Source: Devosia marina
GTDB lineage: Bacteria; Pseudomonadota; Alphaproteobacteria; Rhizobiales; Devosiaceae
DNA: 64,000 nt
Reading direction: 5' to 3'
Assembly (NCBI RefSeq): GCF_009758415.1
Contig: NZ_WQRF01000003.1
Location: 310,001 to 374,000, forward strand
A model generated the notes under the pieces. That model saw only the letters and a program-made list of their open reading frames with translations, ran no database searches and was not told the origin of the DNA. The position numbers were made by a program, and so were the translations under genes. Positions 36,381 to 44,111 of this stretch are shown piece by piece; within the stretch, counting starts at the first letter, position 1, and each line of letters starts with the position of its first letter.

Positions 36381-36732
36381 GGATGATACATCAATCATTG
36401 ACGCGCTCTCCGCGCTGGCCCAGCCCACCAGGCTGTCCGCCTTTCGCTTGGTGGTCGAGCACGAACCCCATGGCCTGCCGGCCGGCGAAATCGCCCGGAA
36501 ACTCGACGTGCCGCAAAACACCATGTCGACCCATCTGGCCCAATTGAGCCGCGCCGGCCTGCTGGTGGCCGAAAAGCAGGGCCGCACCATCACCTACCGC
36601 GCCCAGATCGACCATATGCGCGCGGTCATGGGCTATCTGGTCAATGATTGCTGTGGTGGCCGCCCGGAACTGTGCGCGCCGCTGATCGAGGACATCACCC
36701 CCTGTTGTGCGCCCGAGGAGGTTCGCCAATGA
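36379..36732 (+). CDS. arsR: ArsR-family arsenic-responsive repressor
   Basis: A 117-residue winged-helix repressor, starting MDDTSIIDALSALAQPTRLSAFRL. The recognition helix is VPQNTMSTHLAQLSRAGLL. Two cysteine groups near the C-terminus (NDCCGG and ELCAPLI...TPCCAPEE) can bind As(III) and release DNA. The start matches the family and coincides with the right operator arm; a longer frame from 36313 would include the promoter. Its stop overlaps the arsenate reductase start by ATGA. Confidence 0.9.
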   Translation: MDDTSIIDALSALAQPTRLSAFRLVVEHEPHGLPAGEIARKLDVPQNTMSTHLAQLSRAGLLVAEKQGRTITYRAQIDHMRAVMGYLVNDCCGGRPELCAPLIEDITPCCAPEEVRQ

Positions 36733-37265
36733 CCAACGCCGCATCCGACCGCGTCTATAATGTGCTGTTTTTGTGCACCGGCAATTCCGCCCGCTCCATT
36801 CTGGGCGAAGCGCTGATGAACGCCGTGCCCGGCGGCAAGTTTCGCGCTTATTCAGCCGGCAGCCAGCCCAAGGGCGAAGTCCATCCTCTGGCCTTGCACA
36901 CGCTCAAGGAAATGGACCTGCCCACCGAAGGCTATCGCTCCAAGTCCTGGGACGAATTCGCTACCCCCGAAGCACCCAAGCTCGATTTCGTCTTCACCGT
37001 CTGCGACAACGCGGCGGGCGAGGCCTGCCCCTTCTGGCCCGGCCAACCCATGACCGCCCATTGGGGCGTCGAGGATCCGGCCGCCGTCGAAGGCAGTGAG
37101 ATCGACAAGGTCAGCGCCTTCCGCAATGCGGCCAACTATCTGCGCCGTCGCATCGAAGTTTTTGCCGCCCTGCCGCTGGCCACCATCGACAAGATGTCGC
37201 TCCAGGCCAAGCTCAAGGATATCGGCAAGCTCGACGGCGCTACGGACAAGGCAAGCAATGACTGA
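36729..37265 (+). CDS. arsC: arsenate reductase, thioredoxin-type (low-MW phosphatase fold)
   Basis: A 178-residue enzyme that reduces As(V) to As(III). VLFLCTGNSARS carries the P-loop CX5R (Cys16, Arg22) of the low-molecular-weight tyrosine phosphatase fold. Further cysteines in VCDNAAGEACPFWPGQ can complete the relay to thioredoxin. It is coupled to arsR (ATGA) and overlaps the aquaporin gene by 8 bp. A pure protein-tyrosine phosphatase is less likely given the operon. Confidence 0.9.
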   Translation: MTNAASDRVYNVLFLCTGNSARSILGEALMNAVPGGKFRAYSAGSQPKGEVHPLALHTLKEMDLPTEGYRSKSWDEFATPEAPKLDFVFTVCDNAAGEACPFWPGQPMTAHWGVEDPAAVEGSEIDKVSAFRNAANYLRRRIEVFAALPLATIDKMSLQAKLKDIGKLDGATDKASND

Positions 37266-37929
37266 TCGCCTGCGCAGCCTCGCTGCCGAGTCGCTGGGCA
37301 CCGGCATTCTGGTCGCCACCGTGGTCGGCTCGGGCATCATGGCGCAACGCCTGACTGACGACATTGCCCTTGCCCTGCTCGGCAACACCATCGCCACCGG
37401 GGCCATTCTGGTGGTGCTGATCGGTGTGCTCGGCCCGATCTCGGGCGCACATTTCAACCCGGCGGTAACCCTGGTCATGGCGCTGCGGCGGCAATTGAGC
37501 GCAGCAGATGCCGGGCTTTATGTCCTCGCACAGATCTGCGGCGCCATGCTGGGCACGCTGCTGGCGCATCTGATGTTCGACCTGCCACTGGTTTCGGCCT
37601 ATGCTGACCCGCGCAATGGTCCCAGCCAATGGCTGAGCGAGGCGGTGGCGACATTCGGGCTTGTGCTGACCATTCTGGTCTCGCTCAGATACGCGCCCGA
37701 GCACATTGCCTTGCGCGTCGGGCTCTATATCACTGCCGCATACTGGTTCACCGCCTCGACCTCGTATGCAAACCCCGCCGTCACCATCGGCCGGGCGCTG
37801 ACCGCCAGCTTTGCCGGCATCGGCCCGGCCGACGTGCCCGGTTTCATCATCGCCCAAATCCTGGGCGGTCTTCTGGCCTTGGCCCTGTCCGCCTGGCTGC
37901 TGCGCACGCAAACGGAGCGATCCACATGA
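37258..37929 (+). CDS. aqpS: aquaglyceroporin, arsenite channel (AqpS-like)
   Basis: A 223-residue MIP-family channel with six membrane helices and two NPA-type loops, HFNPAVT and YANPAVT. In Sinorhizobium meliloti an aquaglyceroporin in the ars operon (AqpS) releases As(III) formed by ArsC. The same role is likely here because no ArsB or Acr3 pump is adjacent. It overlaps arsC upstream by 8 bp and the second reductase by 4 bp (ATGA). Substitution of NPAVT in both loops instead of NPARS in loop E is notable. Confidence 0.9.
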   Translation: MTDRLRSLAAESLGTGILVATVVGSGIMAQRLTDDIALALLGNTIATGAILVVLIGVLGPISGAHFNPAVTLVMALRRQLSAADAGLYVLAQICGAMLGTLLAHLMFDLPLVSAYADPRNGPSQWLSEAVATFGLVLTILVSLRYAPEHIALRVGLYITAAYWFTASTSYANPAVTIGRALTASFAGIGPADVPGFIIAQILGGLLALALSAWLLRTQTERST

Positions 37930-38345
37930 GCGTCACCATCTATCACAACCCCGATTGCGGCACCTCGCGCAACACCCTGGCCATGATCCGCGGCGCCGGC
38001 ATCGAGCTACAAGTGATCCTCTATCTCGAAACCCCACCCAGCCGCGACCGCCTGCTCGAACTGATCGAGCGCGCCGACCTCAAAGTGCGCGATGCCATTC
38101 GCGTCAAGGACACCCCCTATTTTGAGCTTGGCCTCGACAATGAGGCTCTGTCCAATGAAGAGCTGATCGAGGCCATGCTGGCCAACCCGATCCTGATCAA
38201 TCGCCCCTTTGTCGAGACCGAGCATGGCGTGCGCCTCTGCCGCCCCTCCGAAGTCGTGCTCGACATCCTGCCCGAGGCGCTCGGCATTCCCTTCACCAAG
38301 GAAGATGGCGGCGTGGTCATCGACGCGGATGGCCAGCGCGTGTGA
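37926..38345 (+). CDS. arsC: arsenate reductase, glutaredoxin-type (ArsC/Spx fold)
   Basis: A 139-residue ArsC of the thioredoxin-fold type. MSVTIYHNPDCGTSRNTLAMI gives the catalytic Cys11 in CGTSRNT, and downstream arginines including VRLCRPSEVVLDIL match plasmid R773 ArsC. It uses glutathione and glutaredoxin. It is unrelated to the low-MW-phosphatase ArsC two genes upstream, so the operon encodes both mechanistic types. It ends before an independent ArsR/SmtB unit. Confidence 0.93.
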   Translation: MSVTIYHNPDCGTSRNTLAMIRGAGIELQVILYLETPPSRDRLLELIERADLKVRDAIRVKDTPYFELGLDNEALSNEELIEAMLANPILINRPFVETEHGVRLCRPSEVVLDILPEALGIPFTKEDGGVVIDADGQRV

Positions 38346-38401
38346 AGCCTACCAGACTGGTCAGCCAGGCCGAAGCACCCTAACTATTGGCCATTGAGCC
38401 A

Positions 38402-38740
38402 ATGGGAAGCGCCGTGCCCCTGCCAGAAGACCACCACCTGACCGTCATCGCGGAAACCTACCGCCTGCTCGGCGACCCCACGCGGCTCAAGGTCGTCCTC
38501 ACCTGTCTTGAAGGCCCCATCGCCGTTGGCGAAATCGCCGCCGCCATCGGCGCCAGCCAGTCCCTTGTCAGCCACCATTTGCGGCTTCTGCGCGCCGCCC
38601 GCCTGGTGCGCGGCACCCGCCGCAACAAACAGGTTCTCTACGAAGCTGCCGACGCTCACATTGCCCGCATGTTGGCCGATATGATCGACCATGCCATGGA
38701 AGATCATGATCCTTCCGACGAAGCCGAAATCCGCGGCTGA
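38402..38740 (+). CDS. ArsR/SmtB-family metal-sensing repressor
   Basis: A 112-residue winged-helix protein (MGSAVPLPEDHHLTVIAETYRLLGDPTRLK); a TTG start 15 bp upstream would also be in frame. The DNA-recognition helix is SQSLVSHHLRLLRAARL. The C-terminal helix carries DMIDHAMEDHD, a D/H-rich pattern like the alpha-5 Zn/Co site of SmtB/CzrA. It precedes a CDF exporter, so zinc- or cobalt-responsive control is likely. It has no cysteine motif like the upstream arsR. Confidence 0.88.
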   Translation: MGSAVPLPEDHHLTVIAETYRLLGDPTRLKVVLTCLEGPIAVGEIAAAIGASQSLVSHHLRLLRAARLVRGTRRNKQVLYEAADAHIARMLADMIDHAMEDHDPSDEAEIRG

Positions 38741-38800
38741 GTGCCTGCCCTAAACCGCCGGAACCTCCACTTTCGCGCCTCGTTGGCAGAGAGGAGCATC

Positions 38801-38833
38801 TTGACATAACAATATATGAATGTATGTTCATAT
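38801..38833 (+). promoter_or_regulatory. CDF promoter with SmtB-like operator
   Basis: TTGACA (38801-38806), 16 bp, TATGTT (38823-38828) form a promoter; ATATGAA (38814-38820) and TTCATAT (38827-38833) are perfect inverted arms around TGTATG, overlapping the -10. The ATATGAA...TTCATAT layout matches the known ArsR/SmtB 12-2-12 operator class. Confidence 0.72.
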
Positions 38834-38856
38834 GTATGTCAAACGGAGAGACCCGG

Positions 38857-39801
38857 GTGCCTGAACATCAGCATAGCCATGACCACAGCGAACATGGCCA
38901 CAGCCACGCGCCCACAGTGAGTGCAGGCAATGAGCGTGCCGTGCTGATTGGCCTGTGCCTCACCGGCAGCTTCATGGTGGCCGAGGTGATCGGCGGCTAT
39001 CTCTCCGGCTCGCTGGCGCTGATTGCGGATGCCGGCCACATGCTGACCGACACTGTGGCACTATTCCTGGCCTGGCTCGGCTTCCGGCTCGGCCGCCGCC
39101 CTGCCGACATCCGCCGCAGCTTTGGCTATTCGCGGCTGGAAGTGCTGGCAGGCCTGATCAATGCGCTTTCGCTGTTCGCGCTGGTCGGCTGGATTGCCTA
39201 TGAGGCCGTGCAACGCTTTCTTGCGCCCGAAGAGGTGCTGGCCGGTCCAATGTTCGTCGTCGCCGTGCTCGGGCTCATCGTCAATCTGGTCGTCTTCCGC
39301 ATTCTCTCCGGCGCCGATGCCGATCACGTCAACATCAAGGGCGCCTTGCTCCATGTGCTGGGCGATCTGCTCGGCTCGGTCGGCGCCATTGCCGCGGCGG
39401 TGATCATCTGGCTGACCGGCTGGATGCCGATCGACCCGATCCTGTCCCTCCTGGTAAGCCTCCTCATTCTCAGAAGCGCCTGGGCGCTGCTCACCCGCAC
39501 CTTCAACATTCTCATGGAAGGCGCGCCCGACGGTATCGACATCAAAGAGCTGCAATCAGATCTGCGCAGCGCCGTGCCGGGACTGGCCGATGTCGGGCAC
39601 CTTCATGTCTGGTCGCTGTCCTCGGGCCAGACCATGGCAACGCTGGACATTGCCCTGGCCCCCGGCGCCGATCCAGCAGTGGTCAGCAGGGAAGTGAAGG
39701 CACGCCTGGCGCAGCAGCACGATATCGGCCACGCTACCGTCGAAATCAACTGGAGTGGCGATGGCGTGGACTGCCCTGCCGCTACCGCCCAGCATCAATA
39801 G
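38857..39801 (+). CDS. cation diffusion facilitator (CzcD-type) metal exporter
   Basis: A 314-residue inner-membrane metal/proton antiporter. Six helices are predicted. The His-rich N-terminus (PEHQHSHDHSEHGHSHAP) and metal-site segments LIADAGHMLTDTVAL (helix 2) and HVLGDLLGSVGAIAAA (helix 5) mark the ZnT/CzcD group; zinc, cobalt or cadmium are likely cargoes. The GTG start is chosen because AACGGAGAG lies just upstream; an ATG at 38824 overlaps the operator. Its end overlaps the convergent SDR gene by 7 bp. Confidence 0.92.
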   Translation: MPEHQHSHDHSEHGHSHAPTVSAGNERAVLIGLCLTGSFMVAEVIGGYLSGSLALIADAGHMLTDTVALFLAWLGFRLGRRPADIRRSFGYSRLEVLAGLINALSLFALVGWIAYEAVQRFLAPEEVLAGPMFVVAVLGLIVNLVVFRILSGADADHVNIKGALLHVLGDLLGSVGAIAAAVIIWLTGWMPIDPILSLLVSLLILRSAWALLTRTFNILMEGAPDGIDIKELQSDLRSAVPGLADVGHLHVWSLSSGQTMATLDIALAPGADPAVVSREVKARLAQQHDIGHATVEINWSGDGVDCPAATAQHQ

Positions 39802-40541
39802 GTGGCGCGTCCGCCCGAAAGGTCGAAGACGCTGGCGGTGGTAAAGCTGTTTTCGCGGCTCACCAGCCAGGCCACCATGGACGCGGCCTCTTCCACCTCC
39901 AGGAATCGCCCGCGCGGAATGCGCGACAGCATATAGGTGATGAACTCCTCGGTCAGGCTCTCGAGAATGCGGGTCTTGGCCGTCGCCGGGGTGATGGCGT
40001 TGACCGCGATATCGAAGCTGGCCAGTTCCTTGCCCAACGATTTTGTCAGGCCGATGACGCCCGCCTTGGCGGCCGAATAGGCCGAGGCGGTCGGATTGCC
40101 TTCCTTGCCGGCAATCGAGGCAATATTGACGATGCGCCCGTAATTGCGGGCCTTCATTCCCGGCACCACGACGCGATTGACGTAGAAGGTGCCATTGAGG
40201 TTGATCTCGATAACCCGCCGCCACTCGGCCGGATCATATGCATCCAGGGTCGCATTGTTTCCTGCGATCCCCGCCGAATGCACCAGGACCGAGATCGGTC
40301 CGAGGTCCGACTCCGTCCTCGCATGGGCGCGTTCAATGGCTTGGAGATCGGTGACATCGACGCTCTGCTGCGCCGCACCGGAACCCAGAGCCGCCACCGC
40401 CTTGTCGAGCATGTCACTATCCTTGTCCCAAAGGCTCACTCTGGCGCCCGACGCCAGCAGCCGATGGGCAATGGCAAAGCCGAGCCCCTGCGCCCCGCCC
40501 GTGACCACCGCCACCTGCCCCTCAAGATCGATTGTGTTCAT
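39795..40541 (-). CDS. SDR-family oxidoreductase
   Basis: A 248-residue short-chain dehydrogenase. The NAD(P)-binding TGGAQGLGFA loop, the catalytic SIAG...YSAAK triad region (YSAAKAGVIGLTKSLGKELA) and LSGGRATY C-terminus fit the FabG/3-hydroxyacyl type. The Asp in SLWDKD after beta-2 favours NAD. Physiological substrate unknown. The gene is translationally coupled to the upstream flavoprotein by a 4-bp ATGA overlap. Confidence 0.9.
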   Translation of the reverse strand: MNTIDLEGQVAVVTGGAQGLGFAIAHRLLASGARVSLWDKDSDMLDKAVAALGSGAAQQSVDVTDLQAIERAHARTESDLGPISVLVHSAGIAGNNATLDAYDPAEWRRVIEINLNGTFYVNRVVVPGMKARNYGRIVNIASIAGKEGNPTASAYSAAKAGVIGLTKSLGKELASFDIAVNAITPATAKTRILESLTEEFITYMLSRIPRGRFLEVEEAASMVAWLVSRENSFTTASVFDLSGGRATY

Positions 40542-41758
40542 CGGTTTTCCTCTCCCATCGCGTATTCAACCGCCGCCTGCCCCGCTGCCCGCCCGGTGGC
40601 GAAACACGCCGTCAGCAGATAGCCGCCCGTCGGCGCTTCCCAATCGAGCATTTCACCGGCCACGAAAATGCCGGGCATGGCCTTGAGCATAAAGCGCTCA
40701 TCCATGCCGTCCCAGCCAATGCCACCGGCCACCGAAATCGCCTCGGCGATTGGCCGGGGCCGCTTCACATTGAGCGGCACCGACTTGATGGCCGCCGCCA
40801 GCGTATCGGGCGTCCGGGTTGCGAGGTCCGGAACACATTCGCGCAACAGACCCAGCTTGACCCCATCCAGCCCGGCGCCCTTGCGCAGCCTGTTGGAAAG
40901 ACTGGCCTTGCCCGGCTGCCGGGCAAGATCATGCGCCAGGCGTTCAACCGTGCGGCCGGGAGCCAGATCCAGTTCGAGTTGTGCCGCGCCCTCTCTGTCA
41001 AGCGCATCGCGCAAGGCAGCAGAATGGGCATAGACGAGGCTGCCTTCAATGCCCCAGTGCGAAAGGACAAATTCGCCCGCAATTCCACCGGCCGCGCTGC
41101 GGGCCACAACCGCCTTGATCGGTTGGCCGGCAAAGCGCTCGCTCATCACCGGAGACCAATCCACCTCGAAGCCGCAATTGGCCGGGCGAAATGCGGACAC
41201 CGCCACACCGCGCTGCTTCAATATGGGCACCCATGCCGCATCCGAACCCAGCCGGGGCCAGCTTGCGCCGCCCAGTGCCAGGACGGTGGCGTCAAAATTC
41301 TCCACCACCTGGCCCGTTGGCGTATCGAAGGTCAGTCCAGTCGAAGCGCACCCGGTCCAGCGGTGCCGGGTACGGATCTCGACCCCCTGCGCGCCGAGGC
41401 GCGTGAGCCAGGCGCGCAACAGTGGCGACGCCTTCATGGTCTTGGGAAACACCCGCCCCGAAGAGCCGACGAAGGTCTCGACACCCAGTGCCGCGCACCA
41501 GTCGCGCAACTGGGGCGCTGAAAAGACATCGAGCGCGGCCTGCAATTGGGCCTGCGCCGTGCCAAAGCGCGCGTCGAACGCGGCCTTGTCCTCGGCATGG
41601 GTGATGTTAAGGCCCGACTTGCCGGCCATCAGCAATTTCCGTCCGACCGTCGGCATGGCCTCAAACACCACGACGCGCACGCCCTGCTTCGCTGCCTGCT
41701 CGGCCGCCATCAGCCCGGCCGGTCCGGCCCCAATCACAGCGATCTGCCTCGTCACCAT
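40538..41758 (-). CDS. HI0933/BaiN-like flavoprotein (TIGR03862 type)
   Basis: A 406-residue FAD protein. The N-terminal dinucleotide fold AVIGAGPAGLMAAEQAAKQG and MAGKSGLNITHAED segment, plus the C-terminal GIFVAGEMLDWEAPTGGYLLTACFATGRAAG FAD-binding end, identify the HI0933 family. Some members are reductases of bile-acid intermediates, but the role in free-living alphaproteobacteria is not settled. It overlaps the SDR gene by ATGA, so the two may share a redox pathway. Confidence 0.9.
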   Translation of the reverse strand: MVTRQIAVIGAGPAGLMAAEQAAKQGVRVVVFEAMPTVGRKLLMAGKSGLNITHAEDKAAFDARFGTAQAQLQAALDVFSAPQLRDWCAALGVETFVGSSGRVFPKTMKASPLLRAWLTRLGAQGVEIRTRHRWTGCASTGLTFDTPTGQVVENFDATVLALGGASWPRLGSDAAWVPILKQRGVAVSAFRPANCGFEVDWSPVMSERFAGQPIKAVVARSAAGGIAGEFVLSHWGIEGSLVYAHSAALRDALDREGAAQLELDLAPGRTVERLAHDLARQPGKASLSNRLRKGAGLDGVKLGLLRECVPDLATRTPDTLAAAIKSVPLNVKRPRPIAEAISVAGGIGWDGMDERFMLKAMPGIFVAGEMLDWEAPTGGYLLTACFATGRAAGQAAVEYAMGEENR

Positions 41759-41891
41759 ATCCGCCCGCCTGAATGCGTCAGTACACTGCTAACCAATAGT
41801 GCAAGCCATTGCCACGACCCGATTCCTGTTAAGCTTCACCTAATTGTGCTTCTCATATGGTTGGTGCAATTCGGGCGGGGGCCGCAAGACA

Positions 41892-42941
41892 ATGCGTTTG
41901 CTGATCGTCGATGATAGCCGCTCCAGCCTCGCGCTGATCGGCAGCATCGTCAAAGAAGCTGTGATGGGCGAGATTGAGCTATGCCTCAATCCACTCGAAG
42001 CGCTGGACATCTGCCAGTCCTACCAGTTCGACCTCATCATCGTCGACCACATCATGCCTGAAATGGACGGTGTTGCCTTCACCGCCGCGCTACGCTCGCA
42101 GCCGTCCTATCGCATCGTTCCCATCATCATGGTGACCTCCGACCTCGACAAGACCGTGCGCATCGAGGCCATCAAGGCGGGGGCCACGGACTTCCTGCAC
42201 AAGCCCTTCGACCCGATCGAACTGCAGGCACGCGTCTCCAACCTGCTGGCCCTGCGCCAGGCTCAGGTCGAACTGGCCGACCGCGCCCAGTGGCTAACCC
42301 GCGAAGTGGAGCGGGCAACCGCCCATCTGCTGGCACGCGAAGAAGAGATCATTTACCGGCTGGCGCGGGCTATCGAATATCGCGACGGCGGCACCGGCGA
42401 GCATGTCTCGCGTGTGGCGCTGATCAGTCAGATGATCGGCGAAGGTATCGGCCTGTCACCCGAGCGCTGCCGCATGATCTATCTCTCCGCGCCCTTGCAC
42501 GATGTCGGCAAGATCGGCATCGCCGACGCCATCCTCTCCAAGCCGGGCCGGCTGACCGACGCGGAAATGGCCATCATGCGCGAGCATGTCACTATCGGCG
42601 CACGCATTCTGGAACGCGGCGGGTCCGAGCTGATCCGTACCGCCGAACTGATTGCGCAGAGCCACCACGAGAAATGGGACGGCACCGGGTATCCCGACCG
42701 CCTTTCAGGCACCGACATCCCAATCGAAGCGCGCATCGTGGCCATTGCCGATGTCTTTGACGCGCTGTGCTCCGAGCGCCCTTACAAATCCGCCTGGCCC
42801 ATCGACAAGGCCTATGCCGAAATCGTCCGTTGCAGCGGCAGCCATTTCGACCCGCAATGCGTCGCCGCCTTCCGCGCCAAATGGCCCGAGATTTGTGCCA
42901 TCATGCAGCCCAAAGAACCAGCGCACGCTGCTGGTTTCTAA
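41892..42941 (+). CDS. HD-GYP response regulator (RpfG-like)
   Basis: A 349-residue protein: receiver domain (1-125) with acceptor Asp52 in IVDHIMPEMDG, a linker coiled coil (about 130-155), and an HD-GYP domain (about 155-340) with HDVGKIG and WDGTGYPDRLSG intact. HD-GYP proteins hydrolyse c-di-GMP to GMP, so this probably opposes the two GGDEF enzymes near the start of the window. It sits just before the GANTC-rich region and the chemotaxis operon. The start MRLLIVDDSRSS is preferred over an upstream ATG. Confidence 0.92.
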   Translation: MRLLIVDDSRSSLALIGSIVKEAVMGEIELCLNPLEALDICQSYQFDLIIVDHIMPEMDGVAFTAALRSQPSYRIVPIIMVTSDLDKTVRIEAIKAGATDFLHKPFDPIELQARVSNLLALRQAQVELADRAQWLTREVERATAHLLAREEEIIYRLARAIEYRDGGTGEHVSRVALISQMIGEGIGLSPERCRMIYLSAPLHDVGKIGIADAILSKPGRLTDAEMAIMREHVTIGARILERGGSELIRTAELIAQSHHEKWDGTGYPDRLSGTDIPIEARIVAIADVFDALCSERPYKSAWPIDKAYAEIVRCSGSHFDPQCVAAFRAKWPEICAIMQPKEPAHAAGF

Positions 42942-43391
42942 AACCGTCTAGCTGACCTCTATCGGTATATGTGCGCGCGCCTTCATGCGGGCGCGCCGAT
43001 CTTTCGCAGGCAAATGGCGACAAGCCAAGTGAATCTAAAAGTATAAACCACCGAGTTACTGAAGTTTGACTCAGAATCAAACCGCGATTGATTCAGAGTC
43101 AAACTCCGGCGATTCAGCGTGATTCAATGCAAGACAACATATACACATTTATTAAAAACGATACTATCTGAAGTAATATTTGGGAAAAAATCATAAATCT
43201 TCAAAAATATCAACTGAGTAACCATCGGTTAAGCCACGGGTGCAAGTATAGTACCAAGCCGGATGGGAATACGGCGGACAGATTGGCAATAGAAACAGCA
43301 TAGCGAGCACCGCAACCGCATCAGTCCTTTTCGCCTACCGACTTCCCGGCCTCCTTTCGCGGTAGAGAGACAGAATGTCATCCTCAGTATT
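42942..43391. other. 450-bp intergenic region: GANTC cluster and AT-rich tract
   Basis: No gene is seen. It holds a cluster of seven GANTC sites (43031-43125), an AT-rich tract (about 43138-43215), and a TAACCATCGGTTAA motif (43219-43232) that resembles paired CtrA half-sites, before the STAS gene. A promoter of the chemotaxis operon is expected here, but no single -35/-10 pair stands out. Confidence 0.6.
43065..43103. repeat. inverted repeat with four GANTC sites
   Basis: Arms 43065-43080 and 43088-43103 pair at 15 of 16 positions around a 7-bp loop. Each arm carries two GANTC motifs (GACTC+GAATC and GATTC+GAGTC). Three more GANTC sites lie at 43031, 43111 and 43121. Confidence 0.7.
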
Positions 43392-43739
43392 TTGCGCACG
43401 GTCATGCTCATGACCGATGAACGAACACACATGCTCGTCTTGACGGGCGACGCAGGCATCAAAAACGCAACCGAAGTTGCGACGAACCTGCGCCAAGCCA
43501 TCGAAAACCACCCAGCCGTCGCCATCGACACGCGGGCTTTGTCCGCGGCCGATGTGACGACCGTGCAATCCCTGCTCGCCGCCCGGGTCAGTGCCCGCGC
43601 GCAAGGCAAGGAATTGCGTTTGCTCGCGCCCCTGGGGGGGGCGCTGCAGGCCGTGCTGAGTGAAGCCGGCTTTCTAACCCCAGGACAGGAGCACGCCGCT
43701 TTCTGGTCCGAACAACCCGACAAGCCAGCAGGACACTGA
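43392..43739 (+). CDS. STAS-domain protein of the chemotaxis operon
   Basis: A 115-residue single STAS domain (VLTGDAGIKNATEVATNLRQAIENHPAVAIDTRALSAADVTTVQSLL). The phospho-acceptor position usually in a DxSG loop reads SAADVTT, so regulation by phosphorylation is unclear. It opens the che operon, 3 bp before cheY. In alphaproteobacteria STAS proteins sometimes accompany chemotaxis clusters. TTG (43392) is used, but the ATG at 43410 is a plausible alternative start. Confidence 0.75.
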   Translation: MRTVMLMTDERTHMLVLTGDAGIKNATEVATNLRQAIENHPAVAIDTRALSAADVTTVQSLLAARVSARAQGKELRLLAPLGGALQAVLSEAGFLTPGQEHAAFWSEQPDKPAGH

Positions 43740-43742
43740 GCG

Positions 43743-44111
43743 ATGACCAAAACCATTCTGACGATCGACGACAGCGCCTCCATCCGCCAGATGGTGGCCA
43801 TGACGCTGACCGGTGCGGGGCTGGACGTACTCGAGGCCGGCAATGGCCAGGAGGGGTACGAGGTGGCGACGACCAATACGGTGCACGCCGTCCTGACCGA
43901 CCTCAACATGCCGGTGCTCAACGGCATCGAATTCATCAAGAAATACCGCCAGCACCCCTCTTCCAAGGGCATTCCGATCATCTTGCTCACCACCGAGTCC
44001 GATGACGAGCTCAAGCGCCAGGCCAAGGAAGCCGGCGCCACCGGCTGGATCGTCAAGCCATTCAAGCAGGACCAGTTGCTGGCCATTATCAAGAAGGTCA
44101 CCGGGGCATGA
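43743..44111 (+). CDS. cheY: chemotaxis response regulator CheY
   Basis: A 122-residue receiver domain with acidic pair Asp9-Asp10, acceptor Asp53 in LTDLNMP, the T of LLTTESDD and Lys in WIVKPF. Stand-alone CheY carries the phospho-signal to the flagellar motor or acts as a phosphate sink. It lies 3 bp after the STAS gene and overlaps cheA by ATGA. Confidence 0.95.
   Translation: MTKTILTIDDSASIRQMVAMTLTGAGLDVLEAGNGQEGYEVATTNTVHAVLTDLNMPVLNGIEFIKKYRQHPSSKGIPIILLTTESDDELKRQAKEAGATGWIVKPFKQDQLLAIIKKVTGA

Noticed and set aside
37926..38345. Spx/YffB-type regulator rather than arsenate reductase
   Set aside because: The CGTSRNT catalytic motif, the C-terminal arginine-containing RLCRPSEVVLDIL segment and location in an ars operon favour ArsC.
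43065..43125. Repeated GATTCA units as a CRISPR-like or iteron array
   Set aside because: Spacing is irregular, units are only 5-6 bp, and there is no leader, no cas genes and no replication gene nearby; the GANTC explanation fits all copies.
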